Notes: a model not told the origin generated them from the sequence alone. A DNA stretch of 39,262 nucleotides from an uncultured Acidobacteriia bacterium (GCA_903875575.1 CAIQWJ010000080.1:1-39262), one strand, 5' to 3'. Positions 20,896-29,851 are shown, numbered from the stretch's first letter. Translations and numbers: made by a program.

Positions 20896-23265
20896 CTACT
20901 GAAGTGAAATGACGACCCCCGTCTGTGTCTGAAGGCCGGCGACTTTGGCGAGGATGGAGATGTCGCCGGTACCGAGACCCGCGGGCATGGTCAGGTTGAA
21001 CTGGTAGAGTCCAGCCGAGCTGAGGCCGCTGAAGTCCGGAGTGATCGCGGTGTTGTTGATGGTGAGCTGAACCTTGTTTGTGGTTGCAGCGGCACCAGAG
21101 TAGGCCTGTCCGGCGGGCACCGCCGGAGTTGTGGGGCCGAAGCCGACGCCGAAGAGGACGACGGAATCGCCAGGTTTCGCGGCGACGGTCTTGTAGCCAA
21201 GCGAAGTGCCGGTGGGACCGAGGATGTCATAAGTGCCGCCGCCGTAGGCACCGGACTTGTCATTGCGCAGGATGATGCCGGTGACGTGTTTGGCGACGTC
21301 GAGCAGGCTGAAGGACGGGGCGATCTGACCGAGGGTGACGATGGACGTCCAGCTTCCTTTGCTGTTGGTGACGACGACGGGGACGTCACCGGTCGAAGTG
21401 GTGTCTGGCGCCTGGAGGTTGATCTGAGCGGGGCTCACGTACCAGAGATAGGCTTTCTTGCCGTCAATCGTGACGGTGACGCCGCCAAGAGATGTGGGGA
21501 AATCGCTATTCCACGTGGCGAGTGCAGCGGCGAGGTTTGTGCCGTAAATGGAGATCCAGGAGCCGGCCTGAATGGTGGTGGACGAACTGTAGACGGGGAC
21601 GACGCCCGCGGCGTTGATGGCAGGAGCGCCGGCAGCGGCCTTCACGATGAAGCTTTGGGATACCGGCGTGGCACCTGTGAAGGTTGCCTTTCGGCCGGCT
21701 GATAGGGATGGGCGATCTCGAAACGACGCAAGGGGCGCATTACCGGACTGGCTGGCGGTGATGGAACAGATTCCAGCACCGGTAATGGTGACAGTGGCAA
21801 CGTTGATGGTGCAGACGGAGGCGGGAATCGCGCTGAAGGTGACAGGCAGCCCGGAAGAGGCCGTCGCGCTGACGGTGAAGGGCGCGACGCCGAAGGTGAC
21901 ATCGGGAAGCGTGGCGAAGGTTATGGTTTGCGATGACGTGCCGGAAGTTACGGTGAAACTCTGGTTGACCTGCGGTGCGGGTTGGTAGGTGGCGTTGCCA
22001 GCCTGATTGGCGGTGATGGTGCAGGTGCCGGCGGCGACCAGGGTGGCGGTTGTGCCGGAGACGGTGCAAACGGTTGGCGTTGTGGAAGCGAAAGTCACAG
22101 GCAGGCCGGAAGTGGCGGTGGCGGACAGGGTGAGGGCACCTGCGCTGAGGGCGGTGGAACTGATGGCGTTGAAGGTGATGGTCTGGCTCTGACCCTGAGG
22201 CGTGGAGATGCCATTCATCAGGAAGGCATGCCGCTGGCCTTTGATCATGCCGTAGCCGACGATTTGGCCGGCATCGTTGATACCTGTGGCGACTTCCAGT
22301 TGCCAGCCCGAGTTGGCGGGGAGGAGGGTACTGAGGTCGATCATGGTCCCGCCGGAGTACAGGAAAGCGGTTGAGACGTTGCCCAGGACGGAGGAGCCGA
22401 CGACTTGTCCGTTCGAATTGACCCCGATGGCGGAACTGCTGCCGCCGTTCAGAGCGCCCAGATCTTTCATGACGCCGGCGGAGTAAAGAAAGGCGTGGGT
22501 CAGGCTGTTGGAAACAGTGCTGCCGACGAGATCGGAGTAACCGACGATCTGGCCGGCATTGTTGATGGCCACGGCGCTGCTGTTTGCTCCCCCGAGAGTG
22601 CCCAGATCCTTCATGACGCCACCGGAGTATGAGAAAGCATGGGCCGTCGGAAAGGTTGAGGGGGCTATGAAGACGGTGACGTCCGCATCGCCGACAATCT
22701 GTCCACTCGCGTTGATCCCGTAGCCGCGGCTGGAGTTGCCGCCGAGTGCGCCAAGGTTCTTCATGGTGTCGGTAGCGGGTGAGTACAGGAAGGCGTATTC
22801 TGTGCCGCCGGTGTCAGAATAACCCACGATTTGGCCACTGGCGTTGATGGAACTGGCTCCACTGCCCAAACCCGTGCCTTTGCCCAGGGTGCCGAGATCG
22901 ACCATGCCGCCCGGCTTGAAGCGGAAGGCATGAAAATCGCCGGCAGCGTTCGAGGCAACCCCCACCACTTGTCCGGAGTCATTCAGACCGGCGGCGCTGC
23001 TGCCGAAAGCGCCACCGAGGGTGCCGAGATCGGTCATCTTACCGCCAGAATAAAGGTAGGCATGCTGGACACCGCTCGCGAGAAAAGAATCGCCCACGAC
23101 GTCTCCCAGGGAGTTGATGGCGGCGGCGGTGCTGGAGGTACCGCCGAGCGTGCCGAGGTCGGTTATGGTGGCCGGCATCGCGGGCAGAGTGCAGGCGAGA
23201 GCGAGCAGAATCAGATTACGACCAGTTATGGTCCCGGGGCGAGAAGGACGAGAGTTGAGTTCCAC
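20896..23265 (-). CDS. Exported HAF-repeat protein with TIGR03437 C-terminal domain
   Basis: This 789-residue protein is probably secreted or surface-exposed. After a signal-like segment (RNLILLALACTLPAMPA) come seven HAF repeats (residues about 34-365) with the pattern DLGTLGG..INxxGQVVG..HAFLYSGG. Two immunoglobulin-like repeats follow (TFNAISSTALSAGALTLSA and TFATLPDVTFGVAPFTVSA). A TIGR03437 domain at about 560-789 (IQAGSWISIYGTNLA, LWYVSPAQINLQAP, VVLFGVGFGPTTPAVPAG) ends the protein. The second Ig-like repeat contains a 17-residue insert described separately. The start is GTG 23265, overlapped by AAGGAG, so initiation is not settled. Function unknown; adhesion or extracellular matrix is plausible. 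Confidence 0.85.
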   Translation of the reverse strand: MELNSRPSRPGTITGRNLILLALACTLPAMPATITDLGTLGGTSSTAAAINSLGDVVGDSFLASGVQHAYLYSGGKMTDLGTLGGAFGSSAAGLNDSGQVVGVASNAAGDFHAFRFKPGGMVDLGTLGKGTGLGSGASSINASGQIVGYSDTGGTEYAFLYSPATDTMKNLGALGGNSSRGYGINASGQIVGDADVTVFIAPSTFPTAHAFSYSGGVMKDLGTLGGANSSAVAINNAGQIVGYSDLVGSTVSNSLTHAFLYSAGVMKDLGALNGGSSSAIGVNSNGQVVGSSVLGNVSTAFLYSGGTMIDLSTLLPANSGWQLEVATGINDAGQIVGYGMIKGQRHAFLMNGISTPQGQSQTITFNAISSTALSAGALTLSATATSGLPVTFASTTPTVCTVSGTTATLVAAGTCTITANQAGNATYQPAPQVNQSFTVTSGTSSQTITFATLPDVTFGVAPFTVSATASSGLPVTFSAIPASVCTINVATVTITGAGICSITASQSGNAPLASFRDRPSLSAGRKATFTGATPVSQSFIVKAAAGAPAINAAGVVPVYSSSTTIQAGSWISIYGTNLAAALATWNSDFPTSLGGVTVTIDGKKAYLWYVSPAQINLQAPDTTSTGDVPVVVTNSKGSWTSIVTLGQIAPSFSLLDVAKHVTGIILRNDKSGAYGGGTYDILGPTGTSLGYKTVAAKPGDSVVLFGVGFGPTTPAVPAGQAYSGAAATTNKVQLTINNTAITPDFSGLSSAGLYQFNLTMPAGLGTGDISILAKVAGLQTQTGVVISLQ
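21688..21738. repeat. 51-bp in-frame insert with palindromic core inside the HAF/TIGR03437 gene
   Basis: The second Ig-like repeat should read GNATFTGATPVSQSF, by comparison with the first (GNATYQPAPQVNQSF). Instead 17 residues (PLASFRDRPSLSAGRKA) interrupt GNA and TFTG. The matching 51 bp contain a near-perfect 20-bp palindrome around GCCGGC (CCTTTCGGCCGGCTGATAGG at 21687-21706). Length divisible by three keeps the frame. It looks like a small palindromic element inserted in a coding region. Confidence 0.6.
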
Positions 23266-23361
23266 TCCTTATTGGATGGTGAGGCGGGCACGGTATTACC
23301 AGTTGAAAGTGAGATGTTGCGGAATGGCTCCCGCGTTGGTTCTTCGGCGTCGCGTACGGGC

Positions 23362-24408
23362 CTAGGATGGTGCGCCAGCGCCTGCGCCGGTCGCCATTTG
23401 TGTTCGTGGAATGGACAGAGGTACCATGCCGGAGTTAATCAGGACGCTTCGATCATGCCCCTCCAGGATGCCACGAATCAGGGCGTAGGTGCTGGTCTCG
23501 GCTGGATTGAAGTATTCGCCATGGATATTGATGCCGTTTACCGCCGGGTCCAGCAAAGTGGTGCAGTCGATGTCCCACACGTTATCCGGCAATCTGCAGG
23601 TTCGGTCCAGTCCCGAGCGCCCAAGACGACGCTTCCCGAAATGCTTCAAACCGGCGGAGGAGCCGAGCACCGTGTCCCGGCCCGTATAAAGCGCGGTAAT
23701 CCGGTAAGACATATTCGCCAGACCCTCGCCATCGCCCTGGGAGACGGTCTCACCACTGCTGAACAGGTCGTTATCCACGTCGGCGGCAATCATGATCACT
23801 TCCTGCATCAGACTGACCAGGAGGGGGCGGTTCTTGCGCGTCCAGAGCGCGCTCATGGCGTACTCGAGGGCGTAGTTACCCATGCTGTGGGCAATGATGG
23901 AGGTCCTTGCCCGGCAGGCTTTGGAGGTGTCGGCGGCTGCGGCGGCTTGCTTATCGGACATCCAGTCGAAGAGTTCGGAGAGGACGCCGGTCAGATCGTC
24001 GGCAGTTTTTCTGGCTTGTGCCCGATCAGGAAGGTAGCCCAGCAGAGAACCTTCCGAGGGCCAGTCGAAGCAAATCAGTTCGCCGAGCGACTGCGGGCCG
24101 TCGAACAGGGTTCTTGCAATATCGTCGTACCGCTGCGCGGCTGCCGTCCAGTTATTGTTATACCCGTGGATGAATAGCGTCACGTGCTTTTGATCTTCCG
24201 TGGGAGTTGTGACGGGATCGGGAAATGCGGAGGCCGCGGCTACGAGAGCCGCGCGGAACTGATTGAGCGTTCGCGGCGTCCATGAGGACCGCTTCGTAAT
24301 ATCGCCGGGATTGGCGGAAGGATCCAGCGTCCAGAACGTGAGAGGCGCGAAATCACCGCCAAAGCCATCGTCGTCAGTCTTCTTGCGATTCGTAATGAGC
24401 CAACGCAT
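23362..24408 (-). CDS. DUF900-type alpha/beta hydrolase
   Basis: This 348-residue protein has the oxyanion-hole motif TLFIHGYNNNW (H81) and the nucleophile elbow IIAHSMGNYAL, both typical of the DUF900 lipase/esterase-like family. A later ADVDNDLF supplies a likely catalytic Asp, and NGINIHGEYF a candidate His. There is no signal peptide. The start MRWLITNRKK is ATG 24408. The family has no agreed substrate. It lies between the HAF protein and comM, all leftward, with 60 bp separating it from comM. Confidence 0.85.
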   Translation of the reverse strand: MRWLITNRKKTDDDGFGGDFAPLTFWTLDPSANPGDITKRSSWTPRTLNQFRAALVAAASAFPDPVTTPTEDQKHVTLFIHGYNNNWTAAAQRYDDIARTLFDGPQSLGELICFDWPSEGSLLGYLPDRAQARKTADDLTGVLSELFDWMSDKQAAAAADTSKACRARTSIIAHSMGNYALEYAMSALWTRKNRPLLVSLMQEVIMIAADVDNDLFSSGETVSQGDGEGLANMSYRITALYTGRDTVLGSSAGLKHFGKRRLGRSGLDRTCRLPDNVWDIDCTTLLDPAVNGINIHGEYFNPAETSTYALIRGILEGHDRSVLINSGMVPLSIPRTQMATGAGAGAPS

Positions 24409-24468
24409 ATGTGAGGCAGTGTAACACCGAATTGACAGGTGGCTCCGCGAGCGCGGGTGGTGCGCAGT

Positions 24469-26001
24469 TCAACTCCAATAGTTGCGGTCCAGGCTACGGT
24501 ATTGGATCGCCTCCGCGATGTGTTTTGCCGCGATGGAAGACGACTCGTCGAGATCCGCAATGGTGCGGGCGACTTTGAGAATGCGGTCGTGAGCGCGGGC
24601 GGAGAGGCTCATGCGTTTCATGGCCATTTCGAGTGTGCGCTCGCCTGTTTCATCGAGGGCGCATTGCTGGCGGATCAGGCGGGTCGGCATGCGGGAGTTG
24701 GTGCAGCCGCGCACTCGCTGGATTTCGCGGGCTTTGTCGACGCGGGCGCGCATGTGCGCGGAGGTCTCGGTAACTTCGGTGGCGCGCAGTTCCTTGTAGG
24801 GTACGGCGGGTACTTCGATCTGGATATCGATGCGGTCGATCAGGGGGCCGCTGATTTTTCCCAGGTAGCGCTGGATGATGGCGGGGGTGCAGCGGCATTC
24901 GCGGGTGGGATCGCCATAGAAGCCGCAGGGACAGGGGTTCATGGCGGCTACCAGCATGAAGCTGGCCGGGAAGTTCAGCGTCATGGCGGCTCGCGCGATG
25001 CTGACGACTGAGTCTTCGAGGGGTTGGCGCAGGATTTCGAGGACGTTGCGGGGGAATTCAGGGAACTCATCGAGGAAGAGCAGGCCGTTGTGGGCGAGGC
25101 TGACTTCGCCGGGGCGCGGCATACCCGCACCTCCACCGATCATGCCGGCATCGGAAATGGTGTGGTGCGGTGCTCGAAAAGGCCGGTTCCAGAGCAGGCC
25201 GGCACCCGGTTGCAGCGTACCGGCAATGCTGTGGATGCGGGTGGATTCGATGGCCTCGTCGAATGCCATGGTGGGCAGGATCCCCGCCAGACGTTTGGCC
25301 AGCATGGTTTTGCCGGAACCGGGAGGCCCGATCATCAGGACGTTGTGGTTACCGGCGGCCGCGACCTGGAGGGCACGTTTGGCTGAACCCTGACCGCGGA
25401 CGTCCCGGAAGTCGGGTGCGGCAGAATTGGCGGTATTGCCGTTGCCGTGGGGGACGTCATGGTTCGAGAGCGCGGGGGAGTACTCTTCGGGCTTGTTGAG
25501 CATGGCCACGACTTCCGCGAGGTGTCGCACGCCGAAGACCCGAACGCCTTCGACCACGGATGCTTCGGCGGCGTTTTCAAGCGGCAGGATCAGGTCCCGG
25601 ATGCCGTTTTCCCTCGCGCAGACGGCCATGGAAAGTGCCCCGCGTACCGGCCGGATGGTGCCATCGAGCGATAGTTCGCCGACGGAAATGTGTTGGTCGA
25701 GGCCTTTGAAGGTGCCCATGGCTCCCAGAATCGCGAGGGCCATGGGGAGATCGAAGCCCGAACCTTCCTTACGCACGTGTGCCGGAGCCAGATTCACGGT
25801 GACGGCTTGACTGGGGTAGCCGAAACCGGAGTTCATGAGTGCCGACTTGATGCGTTCCCGGCTTTCGCGCACAGCGGTATCGGGCATGCCGACCAGCATG
25901 AAATCCCGCGCCATGCCGCTGCGGTAGAGATCGACCTCGACATCCACGGGATGGGCATCGATGCCATAAACTGCGGCGCTTCTCGTTTTGAACAGCGACA
26001 T
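24469..26001 (-). CDS. comM: ComM/YifB-family AAA+ Mg-chelatase-like protein
   Basis: This 510-residue protein has three parts. The N-terminal domain begins SLFKTRSAAVYGIDAHPVDVEVD and has a Lon-protease-like fold with VNLAPAHVRKEGSGFDLPMA. The AAA+ core has Walker A GPPGSGKT and Walker B LLFLDEFPEF. The Cys-rich NPCPCGFYGDPTRECRCTP loop and a C-terminal helical domain (LSARAHDRILKVARTIADL) complete it. ComM relatives are hexameric helicases that drive branch migration during natural transformation. Length and domains are normal. No other competence gene is nearby. Confidence 0.95.
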   Translation of the reverse strand: MSLFKTRSAAVYGIDAHPVDVEVDLYRSGMARDFMLVGMPDTAVRESRERIKSALMNSGFGYPSQAVTVNLAPAHVRKEGSGFDLPMALAILGAMGTFKGLDQHISVGELSLDGTIRPVRGALSMAVCARENGIRDLILPLENAAEASVVEGVRVFGVRHLAEVVAMLNKPEEYSPALSNHDVPHGNGNTANSAAPDFRDVRGQGSAKRALQVAAAGNHNVLMIGPPGSGKTMLAKRLAGILPTMAFDEAIESTRIHSIAGTLQPGAGLLWNRPFRAPHHTISDAGMIGGGAGMPRPGEVSLAHNGLLFLDEFPEFPRNVLEILRQPLEDSVVSIARAAMTLNFPASFMLVAAMNPCPCGFYGDPTRECRCTPAIIQRYLGKISGPLIDRIDIQIEVPAVPYKELRATEVTETSAHMRARVDKAREIQRVRGCTNSRMPTRLIRQQCALDETGERTLEMAMKRMSLSARAHDRILKVARTIADLDESSSIAAKHIAEAIQYRSLDRNYWS

Positions 26002-26031
26002 ACGTTGCCTTTCCCTGGACTTAAGTGAGTA

Positions 26032-26076
26032 ACCGGTTTCGGTTCCGGGCTATCACCGTGTACCGGAATCGGTACA
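26032..26076. promoter_or_regulatory. Two copies of an ACCGGwwTCGGT motif, one an extended palindrome
   Basis: ACCGGTTTCGGTT (26032-26044) and ACCGGAATCGGTA (26062-26074) lie 30 bp apart, close to three helix turns, upstream of comM. The second sits in a longer inverted repeat, TGTACCG-GAAT-CGGTACA (26059-26076). Spacing and symmetry suggest a paired operator governing comM. No regulator is identifiable. Confidence 0.45.
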
Positions 26077-26101
26077 GTCCTTCAGCCTTCTGAGTGTCTA
26101 T

Positions 26102-26119
26102 AACCTCTCATCGGAGGTT
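26102..26119. other. Short hairpin between comM and tRNA-Leu
   Basis: AACCTC and GAGGTT form a perfect 6-bp stem with a six-base loop, followed on the plus strand by TTTTCGG. It resembles a weak terminator, but no plus-strand gene precedes it. A TAGAAT hexamer at 26147-26152, about 40 bp before the tRNA, is a possible -10 box for the tRNA gene, without a good -35. Confidence 0.3.
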
Positions 26120-26190
26120 TTCGGAATCCCATTAGAGTAGGTTGTGTAGAATTGAAGAAGGTTTTCTCGGATTTATTTATTTCCTCCGAG

Positions 26191-26279
26191 GCTGGAGTGG
26201 CGGAACTGGCAGACGCACGGGACTCAAAATCCCGCATCCTTCACTGGGTATGAGGGTTCGACCCCCTCCTCCAGCACCA
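26191..26279 (+). tRNA. tRNA-Leu (anticodon CAA)
   Basis: The acceptor arms GCTGGAG and CTCCAGC pair perfectly. The anticodon arm is CGGGA-CTCAAAA-TCCCG, giving anticodon CAA for UUG codons. A long variable arm (CATCCTTCACTGGGTATG) marks a class II tRNA, and the T arm is GAGGG-TTCGACC-CCCTC. Discriminator A and an encoded CCA end at 26279. The 229 bp after it, to 26508, hold two inverted repeats (TGGGGAT/ATCCCCA around 26301-26347, and GACTCC/GGAGTC at 26356-26374) but no gene. Confidence 0.97.
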
Positions 26280-26508
26280 AAAGAACCTGGACCCATCTCT
26301 TGTGGGGATGACGGCACGACGTGTCGGTGATTCCAGACCGATCCCCATTGGCCACGACTCCGGAAACTGGAGTCAACGGTAGGTTTCGGTTCTTTGGCAG
26401 CCTCCGTCAGGTGTTTTCCCAGCCAGAAACCCAATCCTCATAACTTCCTCATGGCTTTACTACGCGTTTTTCACGCCTTTTTTGCTCAGATGGTAGCCGA
26501 AAGCAAAG

Positions 26509-27462
26509 ATGACTCCCCTTCACCCCGGCGATCAACTGGATCACTACACAATCGAAGAAACCGTCGCGCGCGGCGGGATGGCGACTATTTTTCGCGGGAA
26601 GGACATGACCACCGGTGGCAGTGTCGCCATAAAAGTGCCTCATCCGGAAACGGAGTGCGACCCGGTTCTTTTCGACCGATTTCAGCGCGAGACTCAAATT
26701 GGCGAGCAGTCCGACCATCCGGGCATTATGAAGGTCTTCCGGGAAGCTCGGCGCAGTCGACCTTATCTGGCGGCGGAATGGATTGAGGGGACACCGCTGC
26801 GGGAGATTCTCAACGCGGAGCCGAAGCTTTCGGTAGAACGCGCGTTGCAGCTGGCAGGCTCTATCTGCGAAGCACTGGAACATATTCACGAACGCGGCGT
26901 TGTCCATCGGGACCTGAAACCGGAGAATGTCATGGTTCGCGCGGACGGGAGCGTGACGCTGATCGACTTCGGGCTGGCCTCTCAGGCGGGGGCACGGCGA
27001 TTGACGTTCGGCAAATTCTCGCGCATCATGGGGACCGTCGATTACATTTCGCCGGAGCAGGTACAGGGCAAGCGCGGCGATGGGCGCAGCGATCTTTACG
27101 CGTTGGGGATTATCCTCTTCGAGATGCTGGCCGGACATACGCCGTGGGAGGGCAATAACGTATTTGCGGTCTTGAAGGAACGAACAGTGCACGATCCCGC
27201 ACCGTTGCGATCCCTCAACCGCGACGTTCCGGCGGGCGTAGAAGCTATTGTGCAGAAGGTGCTGCGGAAGGAGCCTGGCCGACGGTACGCCGATGCAGCG
27301 GCATTTCGAGCGGCGTTGGCAAACCCGAATGGTGCGCCGGACTCGCCAGCCTCCGCTTCGAACGGCGACACTGCCAGGACCCGTAAATCATGGTGGTTCT
27401 CGCTGGCCATGATTCCCGTGTCGATCTTCATGATGCTGCTCTATGCGGCGAGCCAGCAGTGA
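26509..27462 (+). CDS. Membrane-anchored serine/threonine protein kinase
   Basis: This 317-residue Hanks-type kinase carries the Gly-rich loop (ARGGMATIFRG), the ATP lysine K42 (VAIKVP), the catalytic loop HRDLKPEN (D135) and the Mg-binding DFG (D153). GTVDYISPEQVQG forms the activation/P+1 segment, and a GRSDLYALGIILFEMLAG helix follows. After a Pro/Ser linker the tail contains one membrane helix at about residues 293-313 (WWFSLAMIPVSIFMMLLYAA) and almost no extracellular part, so it lacks PASTA or other sensor domains. Partner phosphatase and substrates are not visible. ATG 26509 is the first in-frame start. Confidence 0.95.
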   Translation: MTPLHPGDQLDHYTIEETVARGGMATIFRGKDMTTGGSVAIKVPHPETECDPVLFDRFQRETQIGEQSDHPGIMKVFREARRSRPYLAAEWIEGTPLREILNAEPKLSVERALQLAGSICEALEHIHERGVVHRDLKPENVMVRADGSVTLIDFGLASQAGARRLTFGKFSRIMGTVDYISPEQVQGKRGDGRSDLYALGIILFEMLAGHTPWEGNNVFAVLKERTVHDPAPLRSLNRDVPAGVEAIVQKVLRKEPGRRYADAAAFRAALANPNGAPDSPASASNGDTARTRKSWWFSLAMIPVSIFMMLLYAASQQ

Positions 27463-27538
27463 ACCGGCGTTGAGTCGCGGAGCATTATAGAATCGGAAAG
27501 TTGGGCGGGTCCCGAACTCGCCCGCGGTAAGGGCGGGT

Positions 27539-28411
27539 ATGGCGAAATTCCGCGAAGTTCCCGCACGGTCGATTCTGAGTCCCGTTTCCGGGTTTCTGGC
27601 GCAGGCGGGATTCACACACTCACTCACTCCGGCGCGCAACTGCACCTTCGGATGCAGCTATTGCTACGTTCCGACCATGCGTGTGCAGGGCGGCCTGCAG
27701 CGGAAAGACTGGCTGCACTGGGGCGACTTCACCACCTTCAAGAGCAATGCGGCGGACCTGGCGGCGCGGAGCCTGCGATCTGACCAGATCGTGTATTGCT
27801 CGCCACTCACGGATCCGTACCAGCCCGCCGAGGCGGAACGCCGGTTGATGCCGGGAATTCTGGAAGCCGTGATCGGGATGCCACCGGGTGTTTTCGTGAT
27901 TCAGACGCGCGGTCCCCTGATTCTGGCTGATCTGGCATTGCTGCGGGCATTGAATAGCCGGACGGTATTGCGAGTGAGCTTTTCCGTGACGACGGATTGC
28001 GAAGACGTCCGCCGCATTTTCGAACCACACTGCGCTCCGATTGAAGAACGCTGGCGAACGGTGCGGACGCTGACGGAGGCGGGCATCTCCACTTCAGTCA
28101 CCCTGGCACCGATTCTGCCTTGTAATCCCGAAGCACTGGTGGAACGAGCGGTGGCGTGCTCTGACGGGCCGCTGGTAGCCGATCCATTCCATGTGCGTCT
28201 GGTCAAACGTTCCGGGGCAACGACGCGTGCCGCCGCTGAGGGGATTTGCCATCACCATGGCTGGAATCAGTGGCTGGAACCCGAGTGGCAGCGCGAGGTG
28301 GTGGGGCGGATGGAGGCGAGGTCCGGGGCATTGGGGCGGGAATTCGGTCACGGGTGCGCCGGTTTTGGGCTCCTGGCCCGGTCGAAAACGGTGAAACAGG
28401 CCGATAGTTAA
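27539..28411 (+). CDS. SPL-like radical SAM protein
   Basis: This 290-residue protein has the cluster motif CTFGCSYCY (C35, C39, C42) that binds a [4Fe-4S] cluster and SAM. The remaining layout (YCSPLTDPYQPAE, VIQTRGPLILADLALL, VRVSF-type strand LRVSFSVTTDCEDVRRIFEP, and TLAPILPC) matches the Rv2578c/SplB-like radical SAM family often described as spore photolyase-like. The family is widespread in non-sporulating bacteria and its reaction is mostly unknown. The ATG at 27539 follows the kinase by 76 bp. Confidence 0.9.
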   Translation: MAKFREVPARSILSPVSGFLAQAGFTHSLTPARNCTFGCSYCYVPTMRVQGGLQRKDWLHWGDFTTFKSNAADLAARSLRSDQIVYCSPLTDPYQPAEAERRLMPGILEAVIGMPPGVFVIQTRGPLILADLALLRALNSRTVLRVSFSVTTDCEDVRRIFEPHCAPIEERWRTVRTLTEAGISTSVTLAPILPCNPEALVERAVACSDGPLVADPFHVRLVKRSGATTRAAAEGICHHHGWNQWLEPEWQREVVGRMEARSGALGREFGHGCAGFGLLARSKTVKQADS

Positions 28412-28437
28412 CACCGAATGTTAGCCATTAGGAGTCT

Positions 28438-28452
28438 GGTACTACCAGTACC
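28438..28452. promoter_or_regulatory. Inverted repeat upstream of a PEP-CTERM gene
   Basis: GGTACT-ACC-AGTACC is a perfect 6-bp inverted repeat about 90 bp upstream of the NF038122-like PEP-CTERM gene. A related AGTACT word occurs in the upstream gaps at 13186 and around 29869. It may be an operator, though the regulator is unknown. Confidence 0.35.
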
Positions 28453-28541
28453 GTTTCGTTTATTATTCAGTTACCGGGTCGCGGAGGATTGTACAAACGA
28501 CGAAGCCGGAAACAACGGAAGGTACGGAGGAGAGGCTGCAA

Positions 28542-29702
28542 GTGCGAACCTTACAAAACGCAGGGCGCGGCGTCGTCATGATCGTGGCGATCGCGCTGAC
28601 GCTCGGCCTGAGCGGGGCCAACGCCAGCAGCCTCACCTTCACGTGTGACACGGCAAGTTCCGTGGTGAATCCGGACACGTACGCATCGGGAACGTGCGCG
28701 TATCTGAACAGCACGATTGCCAACCTGTATACCAGTACGTTTACGAATCTGAACGCGAACATCTATGTGGAACAGAGTACGACCGCGGCGTTGGGATCCA
28801 GCAATTCGGGTTACGTATCGGTACTTTCGTACTCGAACTATCTCTTTCACCTGACGAGTTCTGCTGGTACAAACGCGATCGACACGGCGGCAATTGCGGC
28901 GATGAACGCGATTGACACGCCGGTATATAACGCGGGTGCGGCCAGCAACGTCGTTGTGCCTACGGCACTGGCGTCCGCGTTGGGGATCACGCATCTTACC
29001 GGCACTACGGCCACGGGGCTTGCGTGTTCGATAGGAAGAGCGGGTTGCTATAACGGCATCATTTACATTTCGACGCCGGATAACCTTGCCAGCGGCTCGC
29101 CCGATCCGAATAATCCGCAAACGCTGTACTGGCGACAGAACGGGGGTACGATCGGCCAGAACAGCTACGACTACTACACGATTGTGGAACATGAGACGAA
29201 TGAGATTCTGGGAACCACATCGTGCATGAGCACAGTTTCCACGACGCTGGCGCTGCAAAACGCCTGCGCACTCATCGGTCCGAGCACGGTGACGGCGGTC
29301 GATTTGTTTCGCTACAACGGTGCGGGAGTTCTGGCGGTCAGCAGTAACTATCTTGGGCAGACCAGTGCCCCAAACGGCGCGTATTTTTCCTATGATGGCG
29401 GGGTTACGAACGGTGCCGCCGGCGCGGTCTATAACACCGCATCCAATGGGTTGGATTATGCGGATTTCATTCCGACGTGCACGTTTATACAGGATGCGTC
29501 GGGGTGCCTCGGGCAGAGTGTGGACATCACGAACGATGGCGGGGCGGAGATCAATATTCTGGATGCGATCGGGTACAACACGATCAATGGCAACACATCG
29601 AATGTGTCTTCCACGCCTGAACCAGGGACGCTGGTTTTGTTTGGCGCGGGGTTGATCTGTATCGCATGTCGCAGGCGATTCAGCGCGTTGATTTCCCGCT
29701 GA
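28542..29702 (+). CDS. PEP-CTERM protein resembling NF038122 metalloproteases
   Basis: This 386-residue protein has a signal peptide (GVVMIVAIALTLGLSGANA) and a C-terminal PEP-CTERM tail (STPEPGTLVLFGAGLICIA, then CRRRF) for exosortase sorting to the cell surface or exopolysaccharide. In the middle, YYTIVEHETNEILGTTSC (H217-E218...E221) resembles the HEI(S/T)EVLG-type motif of the NF038122 family, which keeps H-E but not the second His of HExxH. A later VDLFRYNGAGV stretch is also shared by such proteins. Peptidase activity is unproven. The start is GTG 28542 with AGGAGAGG about seven bases upstream. Confidence 0.8.
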   Translation: MRTLQNAGRGVVMIVAIALTLGLSGANASSLTFTCDTASSVVNPDTYASGTCAYLNSTIANLYTSTFTNLNANIYVEQSTTAALGSSNSGYVSVLSYSNYLFHLTSSAGTNAIDTAAIAAMNAIDTPVYNAGAASNVVVPTALASALGITHLTGTTATGLACSIGRAGCYNGIIYISTPDNLASGSPDPNNPQTLYWRQNGGTIGQNSYDYYTIVEHETNEILGTTSCMSTVSTTLALQNACALIGPSTVTAVDLFRYNGAGVLAVSSNYLGQTSAPNGAYFSYDGGVTNGAAGAVYNTASNGLDYADFIPTCTFIQDASGCLGQSVDITNDGGAEINILDAIGYNTINGNTSNVSSTPEPGTLVLFGAGLICIACRRRFSALISR

Positions 29703-29851
29703 GCTCATCTGAACAATACAACTGACGCCATGCGTTTCCTGGGTACTGGGTTCGCGGGGTTGACGGCCGCGCGCCGGCGAGAGCGCGAGTTGCCGGATTG
29801 AACGTTCGTTAATATTTGGCTAGTTCACTCACGTCGCTATTGCAATTCACT

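Noticed and set aside
22200-23200. Recurring similar blocks in the HAF gene as possible DNA tandem repeats
   Set aside because: The repeats are protein-level HAF units that have diverged in DNA and belong to one coding sequence.
22831-24177. A 448-codon plus-strand frame across the HAF and DUF900 genes
   Set aside because: It spans two convincing minus-strand genes and the gap between them, and shows no recognisable domain.
28551-29708. A 385-codon open frame on the minus strand opposite the NF038122-like gene
   Set aside because: Its product is Arg-rich with no family features, and it mirrors a well-supported plus-strand gene with signal peptide and PEP-CTERM tail. High GC content makes such antisense frames common.
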